From: Anodontia alba
Lineage: Eukaryota; Mollusca; Bivalvia; Lucinida; Lucinidae
Assembly: GCA_964016985.1 (NCBI GenBank)
Contig: OZ024830.1
Span: 13,088,295 to 13,152,294, forward strand
Reading direction: 5' to 3'
DNA length: 64,000 nt
Below, piece by piece: positions 54,022-64,000 of the stretch. The position numbers and the translations under genes were made by a program. The notes below the pieces were generated by a model. That model searched no databases, was not told the DNA's origin, and saw only the letters and a list, made by a program, of their open reading frames with translations. How positions within the stretch are numbered: position 1 is the stretch's first letter; each line of letters opens with the position of its first letter.

Positions 54022-54247
54022 TGTTACGGCCTAGCACTCCTACTTTCAATTATCTGCCTTGGCAGATTATGCATAGCTTCTAAGTATATATACAATCTCT
54101 GACAACTGCGTCAGGGAGTCGACTCTTTGGCTCAGTGGTTAGATCATTGGATTTTTATCCGGGAGGACCCGGGTTCGATTCCCATGAAAGGCGGAATATT
54201 TTTTCAGCTATGCTTCATTCCTTTGTTACGGCTATCATGTCGTAAGA
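54022..54247 (+). repeat. 3' LTR of the TRIM
   Basis: It matches the 5' LTR with about 4% difference. Its A-box-like TTGGCTCAGTGG is at 54127-54138 and its B-box GGTTCGATTCC at 54172-54182, so both internal promoter boxes are conserved in both LTRs. Confidence 0.92.
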
Positions 54248-54252
54248 GTTAG

Positions 54253-55071
54253 CCAAATGTGCTAGCTTAAATTTTAGGATAGACTGGGTAAAAATTTTAA
54301 GCATCCGAATATTTAGGGTAATTATGTTACACAAGTTTCTCGTTTTGTATATATAGGGTCGGATAGGCTGGTTCCTTATGATTTCGTAAAATAACTTTTG
54401 GAAGCTGTAGCTGTTGTAGGGAGGTAGTTAGTATTGTAGAGGTTTAATATACAGAAAAATTGCACTTTGGACTATTAGAAAAGCGGTTATTTTAGGGAGG
54501 TGGCCGAGGAGGTGGCTGTTGAGAGGTGACTGTTAGCAGAGTTACCACTGTAAATACTGATAATTTCGAACATTTAATGTGTCATATTATTATTCTAAAA
54601 AAAAATAAATAAAATATATATATTAATTTTAGGCTTTCATGTTACTACAAATGACAGAATAGACCTGCATATGACGTGAATATGTACGAGCAGCCTGAAA
54701 AAAAAAAAAAAAAAAAAAACGTTCATGAAAAGAGAGGCAGGATTCATGAAAAGTGAGGCCAGTTAAATATTTATGCAACTTCCTTGATGTTGAAATGATA
54801 TTCTTGCATAAAATCCCATGAACATAGCTGCTTGGACCAGAAGCCGTGTTCTAACCTCGGTTCTAACAACAAAATCCATGTTCAAATCATGAAATTCACA
54901 TGCTGTTTGAACATGGATTTTGAGCTTTTGATATCACAAGACAGGCCTTGCTTTGTTTACGTTACGTTGAGCGACGTAACGTTATCGCCCTGAACGTAGC
55001 ATTTTAGAAATTTATGATGACGTCAGAAGGTCATTGCGCAACTGGCATTGTTGTAAAGAACATTCTGAACT
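54253..55071. other. No gene seen; A-tract at ~54700 and short palindrome 54871-54921
   Basis: AAAATCCATGTTCAAATCAT is mirrored by TGTTTGAACATGGATTTT. A poly-A run lies at about 54699-54719. No coding exon is recognised. Confidence 0.5.
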
Positions 55072-55084
55072 ACCCGCCATGTTG

Positions 55085-55394
55085 TTTGTTTGTTTGTGTT
55101 GAGGTTTTACGGCCCAGTCAACCCAATGGGGTCATGTCGAGCGCGGTCAGTTTACCTAACCACACGTTTACTGGGCAGGCTAAGTCCTCTAAGCGGTTAA
55201 CCAGTATTGTGCACATTCTTTTGCCAGAAACTGACAACTGCCCTTCTTGAATCAGCGGAAGGGAGAGAATGACCGTAGAAAATATTTCATGATCAATCTC
55301 CACGAAAGAATGTTGCCGACCTTGGCAGGGGTTGAACCCGCAACCTCCTGGTCTCCAGTCGGACGGCGCATCCAACTGAGCCACCGAGGCCGGC
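55085..55394 (-). mobile_element. tRNA-derived SINE family B, full-length, minus strand
   Basis: It is flanked by a 13 bp duplication, ACCCGCCATGTTG (55072-55084, 55395-55407). On the minus strand it starts GCCGGCCTCGGTGGCTCAGT with an A-box (TGGCTCAGTTGG) and a B-box (GGGTTCAACCC at about 55333). The family-specific body TTGATCATGAAATATTTTCT and CCTGCCCAGTAAACGTGTGG follows, ending in GTTTTGAGGT-type sequence complement and a (CAAA)n tail. This is the reference copy for the other four in the window. Confidence 0.93.
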
Positions 55395-55509
55395 ACCCGC
55401 CATGTTGGTTTGCTGTCGCATTTGAAGAGTTTATATGGAGTTTATGTGGAGCTTTGGGGCATTTTGGTTACAATTTGTTGTTTTAAATCGTAAGTTATGC
55501 AAGAACAAC

Positions 55510-55648
55510 AATCATCCATGGTTATTTCATTACAATAACATTTGCCGGGTCCCTCAGAAGATATTTGAACACTCGGCCTAGAGGCCTCATGTTCAAACAG
55601 CTTCCTTGGGACCTGTCAAATGTTAATGCATGAAAAACCATGGGTGAT
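55510..55648. repeat. Long imperfect palindrome
   Basis: ATCATCCATGGTTATTTCAT, CATTTGCCGGGTCCCTC is mirrored by GGGACCTGTCAAATGTTAAT, GAAAAACCATGGGTGAT. The apex is CTCGGCCTAGAGGCCT. Confidence 0.7.
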
Positions 55649-56605
55649 CCCTATATTGTTTCAACGTTGTGTGCCTCGACGTTGAGTCACCATTGCAACG
55701 AGGTTGTTTCAACTTTGTGTACCCACGTTGTGTAACTTTGTGATGGTATTACAATTGCAAGTGCCTGTGGACCATATACGTGGTCTGTCCCGCAGAGTAC
55801 TATATCAGATGATCAGCGCACACCGCTCAACGCTGAAATTGAACACAATTATTGTGAGAGTTGCTTGCTAAACTTATCAAATCTAAGACTTAGCGAATGC
55901 AGCCAGCCCGCTCGCCGTTCGACCTATAGCCCTGAAAAAGCTCAGCCAGGTAATTGCTCCAGCAGTGACAATACCCTTTCAAAGATCTGTGCACACTATA
56001 GCATCATTCCATCACTGTTAGAGGACCAAAGTTTGCCCTGTCTTCAAGAAAAAAGGGTAATAATGCAGATCCGGCCATCCACCCGCCACTAAATTATGTA
56101 CTGTTCAAAACTTTGTAGGTCATACTAAGCAGGCGCACAACATTGAAGTAAAGTTGTTTCAACATTGATTGAGCGGTCTAAATGTTGACGACGCGGGGCA
56201 AACGACACAACGCATGAGGCATGTACGATGTACATAGGGTGATCACAATAGCTGAATTTGAGTACTTCGTGCTCAGGTGAGCTAAAAAGCCAATACTTGT
56301 ATATACTTTAAGAGCATATAATGGCACATTAACACATATCTTGGAGCTTTGTTATGTATAACATGTACTGAACAAAATGTGATGGTACTTCTGGAAACCA
56401 AAAAACTGGGCTATGTTGATAGGATCTTGTCGCATGCAGACAGAGTCTGACCAGGTCCTTGATGACCCCTTGAGGAGTCAGTCGATGTTAAAGAATATGC
56501 AGATGACTTAGAGGCCTGGCATGATAAAATTGCTCTGATATGCTGGTTGATACCCGAGGTTGATCATCAGACTGGTTCTTGACAAATTGACAACATTTGA
56601 CCCTT
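55649..56605. other. No gene seen
   Basis: Weak ACGTTGTGT-type words lie at 55660-55740. The ORF at 55865-56092 has no motif, and no exon is recognised. Confidence 0.4.
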
Positions 56606-56799
56606 CCCATACCTCAAATTTCCAAAGGATTCCGTGCAACTACAAATAACTAAGAAGAAAATATTGTGCGGAGTATTGGGACATTTACTACGAAGCAATT
56701 TTTTACTGAAAAATGGAAAACAGAGCGGAGAATGCGTAAATCTCTACGATTATCAACACATTCGGTATGAGCTACGCACTTTCGTAACAAGCGGAGTAT

Positions 56800-57250
56800 T
56801 GGGATGAAATTTCTGCATGCTTACGCAAACTTACCATTCGTATCTTGCGTAAAGGTTCGTAGAAAATGTCCCAATACTCCGCTGGTTTGGAATCAGCTCT
56901 GCATGACTGCGTAATTGTTCGTAACTAGCTCCGCATGCTTACCATTCGTATGTTGCGTAAAGTTTCGTAGAAAATGTCCCAATACTCTGCTGGTTTGTAA
57001 TCATCTCCGCATGACTGCGTGTTGTTCGTAACTAGCTCCACATGCTTATGCAGGCTTACCATTTGTATGTTGCGTAAAGTTTCGTAGAAAATGTCCCAAT
57101 ACTCCACTGGTTTGTTATCATCTCCGCATGACTGCGTAGTTGTTCGTAACTAGCTCCGCATGCTTACGCACACTTACCATTAGTATCTTGCGTAAAGGTT
57201 TGTAGAAAATGTCCCAATACTCTGCTTGTTTGTAATCAGCTCCGCATGAC
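56800..57250 (+). repeat. Tandem array, ~118 bp unit, about 3.5 copies
   Basis: The unit carries CTTACCATTCGTATGTTGCG, TAAAGTTTCGTAGAAAATGT, CCCAATACTCCGCTGGTTTG and ATGACTGCGTAGTTGTTCGT. ORFs on the minus strand across it are artefacts. Confidence 0.82.
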
Positions 57251-57275
57251 TACCTATTTGTCTCGAAATGAACAT

Positions 57276-57583
57276 TTTTTTGTGTTGAGGTTTTACGGCC
57301 CAGTCAACCTAATGGGGTCATGTAGAGCCTGGTCAGTTTACCTAACCACACTTTTACTGGGCAGCTTAGTCCTCTAAGTGGTTAACCAGTGAGTGTGCAC
57401 ATTCTTTCGCCAGAAACTGACAACTGCCCTTCTTACATGACAGCGGAAGGGAGAGAATGACCATAAAAAGTACTTCATGATCATATCCCTATGAAATAAT
57501 GTTGCTGACCTGATGGGGGTCAAACCTGTAACCTAATCACAAGTTGGATGGGCATCCAACGGAGCCACCTAGGCTGGCCTCCC
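57276..57583 (-). mobile_element. tRNA-derived SINE family B, minus strand, diverged
   Basis: It is flanked by AATGAACAT (57267-57275, 57584-57592). It has the same order of blocks as 55085-55394, with more substitutions and a degraded B-box. Confidence 0.88.
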
Positions 57584-58681
57584 AATGAACATAGCAAGCA
57601 CCTCCAGGATTTCAAGATAGGGCAGTAACAAAATTAATATGAAAACTCCATAAAGCATGCTTTTTCTACCACAAAATGAAGCATAACATAAGTTTATTTT
57701 GTATTAAAGGATTTTGTATTTACAAAAAGGTTATTAGTCACTGGAATCTACTTAAAAAAAGTCATGTACATGTGTGTTTTGTATATCTGTTAACAGTGAT
57801 GGAAAAAAGATTTTACAGCAATTTTACAGCACTTCTTTTGAAGAAAAGCATTATAATCAATATATTGTGAATGAAAAAATAAAAAGTGCAAGACTTAGAA
57901 TTCAACTTTTTGCTTTGCTTATATTCTATTGAAATACATGTAATCAAAAGAGACCACCAACCTTCTGTCCAAACCACTGAAATCAGCAATCACATTTCCA
58001 TGGACTATTAAAGTCATTTAGACTATTCCATTTTAGATGTAAAACACAAAAACCAAGTATACTTATTTCTAATCCATAATTCAAATTCACTAATGAACGA
58101 GCTCTATAGTTACATGTTGCCTCAGAGTAGCTCTATAAATGACTGAACTTTTTGGCTTCAAAGCAATAAAGCAGCTACTTTTATGATATCTTAATTGATA
58201 CCATTTTGTATCCATGGCAACAAATTCTTCTGTGAACCTGTTATGCATATTAAATTTCAAAGGTCTGTAAGCACACTCCGAATGCTACGAAAGACTACGA
58301 ACCAAAAATTGGTTAAGTTATATTCTATGTTCTCATTTGGTCTAAAAAATTTCTAAGTCCAGTAATCTCCATACATATACGAACTGAAATAAGTTTAAGT
58401 CTATATTCTACGAACTGTTCCGCACTGAAAAATGTTAAGTCCACAGTTTTACAAAGGAATCCGTTCTGAGTGCGGAGATTGCTCCGTTTGTTTGTAGACA
58501 GCTACGAATATATTTCTATGTATGTACGGAAATTTGTTTGTAAATACGCAGATTTCCACAAACCTTCGTAACAAACTACAAGAATATACGCAATCTCCGG
58601 ACAAAATTACGCAAAAATACGAAAGAATCCACTCATTTACGAAGAGAACTGTTCGTAGTTTTCGTAAATTTGAGGTACGGG

Positions 58682-59016
58682 TTTTCCTTATGTCGCAGCT
58701 TACACCTGTGGATTTATTTTTTTTTTCTTACTTAATTTAAAATTATTGAAACAATTAACAGAAGGCTAATAAAAACAATACCATATTGACTGCAAGTAGT
58801 CGACTAATAAGTTAAAGAAATAGTGTAGAGCCAGATCGGACTTCGCTGCCATGACTTTTTCATTAGACCGGAAATAGTGTCAGCAGATATCTTTTTTTAT
58901 AAAGTAAACCCTGTGTGCCTTATTTAGTGAATAAGCAGGACATAGTGTTAATATACATTGTATTTTATAAGGCCACCACCTTGACGTCTTTATTGGACCG
59001 GAAATAGCGTTCGCAG
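58682..59016. repeat. Two-copy direct repeat, target of a solo LTR
   Basis: GACCGGAAATAGTGTCAGCA and AAGTAAACCCTGTGTGCCTT, TAGTGAATAAGCAGGACATA occur first at about 58868-58960. They recur, split by the LTR, at 58995-59016 plus 59606-59700. Confidence 0.65.
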
Positions 59017-59605
59017 TGTTATATAACAGGGTGTTCAATTGTTTTAAACAACATGTTTACTATATTTCCATAAATAGCTTTATTTACTATGTTTCCAAAA
59101 AATAACTTTCTAGAACAACATGTTTACAATAACATGATGTTTACATCCTTGATTCTGGACCGAGTTGTTTTTGGAATGTCATGGAAGATCTAGAAGTTTC
59201 TTGATTGGAACTGGAAAGTAAGAGATGCTTGTAGTAAATTCTTTTTCTAGAACCTTCTTTGATATTATATAAGGAGAACAGATTTTCATCTGGGCATCTT
59301 TGTATACTTTCACTGGAAATTATTCTATACTGGATTACTTTACTATTTTATTCATTCAGGACTTAAATTCTGAATTCAGGAACATTAAATTGTGGGATCA
59401 GAAACTGATATTGAAAGGATTTGTTTTATAAATTCTTGCGGATTATTTTTGAGGGACTTTGTGACATAAACTTGAAAGGTACTGTTTACTTACATTCTTT
59501 TGTTTTGAATCTTGTCTTATTTTTTGTGAATAAATATTGTTAATAATTTAAAGCTTGTTGCTGGTTTCACTTTCATTTCTTTCTCATTACGCCTGGCTCG
59601 TAACA
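59017..59605 (+). mobile_element. Solo LTR (TGTTA...TAACA), 589 bp
   Basis: It begins TGTTATATAACAGGG and ends GGCTCGTAACA, and is flanked by GCAG (59013-59016, 59606-59609). It contains a TATATAAG word (59266-59273) and an AATAAA signal (59529-59534) in LTR order. Gypsy-type LTRs commonly have TGTTA...TAACA ends and 4-5 bp duplications. Internal sequence is absent, so recombination between two LTRs is inferred. The empty site is readable in the adjacent repeat copy. Confidence 0.8.
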
Positions 59606-59760
59606 GCAGATATCATTTTTTTTTTTTTTTTTTAAAGTTTGAGGTCATAAAAGTAAACCCTAGGTGCCTAACTTAGTGAATAAGCAGGACATGGTGTTAA
59701 TATACATCTCAGGGGTGGGGGGTAACTTGGGGGTAATTTTGGTATGGGTTTGCCAGCCAG

Positions 59761-59970
59761 TATTGATCATGAAATATTTTCTACAGTTATTTTCTCCCTT
59801 CTGCTGATTCAAGAAAGGCAGTTGTCAGTTTCTGGCCAAAGAATGTGCACAATACTGGTTACCCACTTAGAGGACTGCCTGCCCAGTAAAGTGTGGTTAG
59901 GTAAACTGATCACGCACAACATGACCCCATTTGGGTTGACTGAGCCGTAAAACCTCAACACAAACAAACA
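59761..59970 (+). mobile_element. tRNA-derived SINE family B, 5'-truncated copy
   Basis: It contains TTGATCATGAAATATTTTCT, GTTGTCAGTTTCTGGCCAAA and CCCAGTAAAGTGTGGTTAGG, and ends AAACCTCAACACAAACAAAC. The target duplication is not clear. Confidence 0.82.
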
Positions 59971-60213
59971 ATGCTGTAGGACTGAATAATTTTCAATCCC
60001 CCTTCAGTGGAAGACTAAATGAAATTTGGTGAAAATTGGTCCAGCAGTTTCAGACAAAATTGTCTAACAATATCATATTTTCATACTTATAAATAGTCCA
60101 GAGGAACTTCAACTACTCGTCTTTTGAGAAAATGATCTTTCAACTTTTTCCCCACTCAAATGTACGGAGTCCCCACACAGATGTATGGAAAAGTAAATTT
60201 GACTTGCCATACA

Positions 60214-61330
60214 AAGATTAAGAATCAGAATCAGAATCAGAATTTTTACTGGTGATACATATAATGGCATCTCTCATCAGGACCTCTCACCAGAGAGGTA
60301 AACCTAGCCACATCATCCTCTGCACTTTCAGCAGAGGTAATAATCTGATCTGAAAGGGCATTCCAAGAATGAGCCCTTGTAAATGTCAGTTCTTGCAGTG
60401 GGCATCTGAAAAGTCAGTGAATGATGAGTCCTGCTGCACCTAATTGGCCAGATAAGATCATCTGTTGGAATGCTGGCAGCACCATTTCTATGCTGCCAGA
60501 CTTTGTACAAAAGCATCAATCTCCTGTCTCTCCTCCTTTTCGAGAGAGACTTCCATTTCAGTTTTTTTGTTGTTGTTTTTTTTTTTCCAGTATTCCAGTC
60601 ATACTCCCAGTTTCAAAGCAGTAATTGCTAGTTACAAACTTAGTAGCCCTGTTTTGAACTTGTTCGATTTCTTGTTGAAGAATCATGCCTTGGGGATCCC
60701 AAACAGAGGACATTGATAAAGATTTCGTCTCATGAAACCAAGAGTTCTATTCACCTTAGGACTTATGTTGCTGATATGTGTATTCCATCTTGAGTCATGT
60801 GTGATTGTTTCTCCTAGGTATTTAATGGAATACATATTTCTGAGGACTGTTCCTTCTAAAGTCTAAGAAGCCTCAATCTTATTTGTTCTCTTCCTAGTTA
60901 TCTGCATTATATTACATTTGATTGGCTTAAATATCATACCCCATTTTCTGGCCCAACATCATAATCTATCTATATACTTCTGAAGTATCAATGATTCCTC
61001 TGTGTCTCTGATATCACGATAGCAAACACAGCCATCTGCAAAGTCTTATCTCTGAGTCTGTGTCTGTGGAAATATCATTTATGTACAGAGATAACAATAA
61101 TGGACCAGGAACGGTCCTTTGTGGGACACCTGACAAAACTGGAGCCCACTCTGAAGTTTCACCATTTACAACAGCTCATTGTGTTCTACAGTGAAGAAAG
61201 GAATCAATCTACCTGAGTGTCTTTCCGCCAATGCCATTACCAAATAATTTGCTTTTAAGATGTTCATGAGGCAGGATGTCAAAAGCCATCTCAAAGTCCA
61301 GAATAACAAAGGAGGACAGGTTGACACATT
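60214..61330 (-). pseudogene. Decayed LINE reverse transcriptase (jockey/CR1-like), minus strand
   Basis: On the minus strand I read ILDFEMAFDILPHEHLKSKL (RT motif A region, about 61310-61250), KTLRWIDSFLHCRTQ, VLSGVPQRTVPGPLLLSLYI (motif B, about 61135-61076), and a damaged FADD region. Many stops follow. The C-terminal tail has RAHSWNALSDQIITSAE (about 60380-60330). The 3' end is a GATTCT hexanucleotide tandem tail (60217-60245 on plus). Only a decayed 3' part remains. The clade is uncertain. The plus-strand ORFs here are shadows. Confidence 0.75.
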
Positions 61331-61789
61331 TTATCTGGACTTGGAGAAGGCTTTTTTACCCAATTATTTATAACAGTGGTCAACTGGGTTTCACAACTGT
61401 GCGTTTACCTAAATGCATGCTACCTGTTGGACAAAAGCCGATATCTATCCAAGTGTGCCATGATATTTGAGTATACTATATGTCAAAGATCAAAGGTTAG
61501 CCTAGAACATGATTGTAGCAAACATGGAAGACTTCACATTCCCAATGCAGGTATTCAGTAATTAAGCATTTTATTACTTTTACAAAGGTTTTTTTTTTTC
61601 TTCAAGTTTTGTTTTTGTTGACCATACAGTCATGGCAGTTGGGGTGGGGGTAGTGGGGGAGGGAGGGAGGCAAGAGCTTAAAACTATTGGACTATTGGTT
61701 ACATCCCTTGATAGGTTTTACACTTTGCCATAAATGAAATTGATAGATTTTACAACTTACCAAAAATGGAATATTTTCATTATAGATTT
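61331..61789. other. No gene seen; G-rich tract near 61640-61670
   Basis: The sequence contains GGGGTGGGGGTAGTGGGGGA and a T-run, with no recognised feature. Confidence 0.4.
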
Positions 61790-62400
61790 CTCAGGAAGTA
61801 AATGTATGTACACATGGACTGTGGGCTGATGTATCTTGTATACCAGAATCAGGGCTAAGGGCCTATAACTCTTAGTTACATTCCTTATCAAGTTTTACAA
61901 TTTTGTCATGATGAAAATATTTTGTTACACTTTTCTCAAGAACTGTACAGGCTACAAAGTTGAAACCTGTTACACGCATGGACAGTGGGCTGATGTATTG
62001 TGTATACCAGAATCAGGGCCAAGAGCCCATAACTCTTGGAGTTAAACTGCTTGATAGATTTTACAATTTTGCCATAAATGAAAAAATGAAAAATTTTCAT
62101 TGCAGAAAACTCAGGAGCTATGAAAGCTCTAAATTTGAAACTTGGTACACACATGGACAGTGGGCTGATGTATCCTGTATACTGGAATCAGGGGTCTATA
62201 ACTCTTGGAGTTACATCTCTTAATAGCTTTTGAATTAATGAAAATTTTTTGTTGCACTTTTCTTGAGAACAGTAAGGGTAACAAAGTTGAAACCTGGAAC
62301 ACACCAAGAGTAGGTTGATGTATTGTGTATACTGCAATCAGGGCCAAGGGCCCACAACTCATGGTTAAATCCCTTGATAGGTTTTACACTGCCATGTTAC
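61790..62400 (+). repeat. Tandem array, ~170-180 bp unit, about 3.5 copies
   Basis: Units carry ACATGGACAGTGGGCTGATG, TATACCAGAATCAGGGCCAA, GGGCCCATAACTCTTGGAGT and TTTTCTCAAGAACTGTANAG. ORFs in the array on both strands are artefacts. Confidence 0.82.
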
Positions 62401-64000
62401 TATGTCCTACAGTGATGTATCTGGTAAGCATGAATTAAAAATATTTCAACACTATGGGTAGTTCTCCTATGATAGCACTGCAGTAGGGCTATAGTCAGAT
62501 ACTCTGACAGCTCTAGTTCAGTCATTGTTTGACTTTAATTCAAAGTATTGATTGAAACCTGCATTGTATTTAGTAAATTGTGTTTTTTAATCCAGTCATA
62601 CACAATTATTTATTTTAAGAATGCTGTCAGGCTGTTCACATTCAGTGGATTTCAAGCCTTACAAACACTAAGTTGCAGCAACAAAATAGATTACAGCAAA
62701 TCATTAATCAAAAACAATTATTAAATTTTATCAGCAATTCAGCATTTTAAGAATAATTTAGCTGAGAAATTCAGCACTTTAGTCTGATTCCTATATGTTT
62801 TAGTACTGGCAATTAAGTCAACAGGGCTTAGGTATGTTATATAACATTCAAGTTATAAAGAAGTTTCATTGTCTACCTCTGTTGTGTGTTAAAAACTTAC
62901 AGTGTCTTAATTGTGGAACACTGGCACAAAGACAAGTAAAACAAAATTGACCAATCTTAAAAGTGCCATATGTGATGTAATCAAGTTAGGTTATACTTAT
63001 CAATAAGAAAGTCCAGACTTGAATGTATCACCGTCATCTGAGAATTTGAAGCTTTTGAAATTGATTGTTGTAACATATATCTTATGCACTGTTTTACATC
63101 TGATCTTATACATAAATAAACTTAAACTAAATTGAACATTGGAGAATGTTTCTCTAGGGGCCTCAAACATACCAGATATGCTAGTCAAGGATATCAAGCC
63201 TGAGTTAGAACCTGTTAAGCTTTACCACTCTTTGGGCTAATTCAGCAGATGACAAACTGATATTTTTCTTATTTTCCCAGAAAATAGGTTGAGACAATTT
63301 GCAAAACCACCTTCTTGTGTGCATATCTTGTACTGCTTGATGGACTGTCATCAAAATTCCAGAGATATATCATTAGGGGACACTTTATTAGTGACTGTGA
63401 CCTTATTTTCAAGGTCAGTTCAAGTTAGATAATATGATACTTACATACTATTTCTTCTCTGTGTGACCTCTTGAATAAACCAGCTGATTTTCAACAAGCA
63501 TGCAGGTATATATCATTTGCACAAGTTGATTAGATTTTGCGACAAAGGTCAGCATAGAACAAAATGTGTTATATTTATATCGGATCAACATTATTGGGAC
63601 ATCATTTGGTTTTTCTAAAAAAAAACTTGTAATGCAGATGATGTACTTTCAGAATTACTAATTTTTTCTCACAGTGGGAATCTGAATGTTTTTATCTTGT
63701 TTCAGATGATTTATAGACACACATTCTCACTAATAATAAATTGCTCATTTGTGTGTAAACCAGTTCTAACTACACAAAGAATATGTGTGCTTCTGTGTAT
63801 ATTGATTTTTATTGTAGTCACTAAAAATTAAATAGGATCAAATAAGATGCCAAAATAAACTTATTCTTGTAAAACGGTTCTGAAGTAAACTAAAATCTAA
63901 GCTAGATGGGATTAATTTAACAGATTACTTTACATTATCAATGAATAAAAACACTTTCAGGAGAAAAACTGCTTAAAACTAGAACAGTGTTTTCGGAGGA
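62401..64000. other. No gene seen
   Basis: This is AT-rich sequence without a recognisable exon, RNA gene or repeat. A word CCCAGAAAATAGG is shared between 63278 and 21785 but is too short to interpret. Confidence 0.4.

Larger units (their letters stand above)
53714..54247 (+). mobile_element. Terminal-repeat retrotransposon in miniature (TRIM), intact structure, 534 bp
   Basis: Two direct repeats of 225 and 226 bp (53714-53938, 54022-54247) enclose only 83 bp. A 5 bp duplication GTTAG flanks the whole (53709-53713, 54248-54252). Directly after the first repeat is an 18 nt tRNA-Pro-type primer-binding site. Directly before the second is a purine tract. The LTR ends are TGTTACG...CGTAAGA. The two LTRs differ at about nine positions plus one indel, by eye. 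No coding capacity exists, so any movement must use proteins from another LTR element. Confidence 0.93.
56606..58681. mobile_element. Non-autonomous element with inverted ends and tandem core
   Basis: The left end is CCCATACCTCAAATTT and the right end, inverted, is CCCGTACCTCAAATTT. Both ends continue into TACGAA/CGTAA-rich sequence. A tandem array (~118 bp unit) occupies 56800-57250, and a SINE is inserted at 57276-57583. No transposase is visible. Confidence 0.6.

Noticed and set aside
53818..54195. Two tRNA genes
   Set aside because: The boxes and T-loop are good, but the acceptor stems do not pair and the anticodon arm is irregular. Both lie inside LTRs, so I call them tRNA-like promoter sequences.

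Overview
This window looks like AT-rich, repeat-dense animal DNA, most likely from a bivalve or related mollusc. I infer this from the kinds of elements present: tRNA-derived SINEs, jockey-like and RTE-like LINEs, a DIRS-type tyrosine-recombinase retroelement, mariner and Tc1 transposons, and tandem-repeat-cored elements ending in AGCTCACCTG/CAGGTGAGC. The species cannot be named from sequence alone. I recognise no host protein exon, no rRNA and no functional tRNA. Every long homologous reading frame belongs to a mobile element, and almost all of them are broken. The window could be intergenic or lie inside a long intron.

Layout. At 1.6-9.7 kb a tandem-repeat-cored element is split by a jockey-like LINE (target-site duplication visible). 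That LINE is split by a 2.7 kb DNA transposon with multi-copy GGGGCCGTTTTGAC ends, which in turn carries an internally deleted RTE-like LINE. At 10-15.3 kb is another tandem-repeat field, hit by a second LINE (9 bp duplication), a SINE and a mariner. Tandem arrays fill 15.5-17.8, 18.7-20.0 and 22.3-23.8 kb, with SINE and MITE insertions. At 24.6-28.1 kb are two piggyBac-like MITEs, repeat ends and a SINE with a 15 bp duplication. A DIRS-like retroelement (RT-RNase H plus tyrosine recombinase) occupies 28.5-31.9 kb.

The region 32-51 kb is unusually rich in palindromes. It holds a Tc1-like element arranged as an inverted duplication, a mariner with an internal inversion, hairpin MITEs, and two elements filled with arrays of palindromes built on a GATATC core. 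The larger of these (48.1-50.9 kb) is a symmetric foldback with a promoter-like centre. The region 51-64 kb holds a very small LTR retrotransposon (534 bp) with a tRNA-Pro primer-binding site and a tRNA-like Pol III promoter inside each LTR. It also holds a solo LTR, three SINEs of one family, a TIR element with a tandem core, a decayed LINE on the minus strand and a final tandem array.

The two observations most likely to be new are the miniature LTR element with tRNA-like LTRs (53714-54247) and the GATATC-array elements that share a CCGTTTTACTAT terminal motif (33104-34236 and 48126-50941). The features do not form a host pathway. They are layers of insertion whose order can be read from nesting and target-site duplications.
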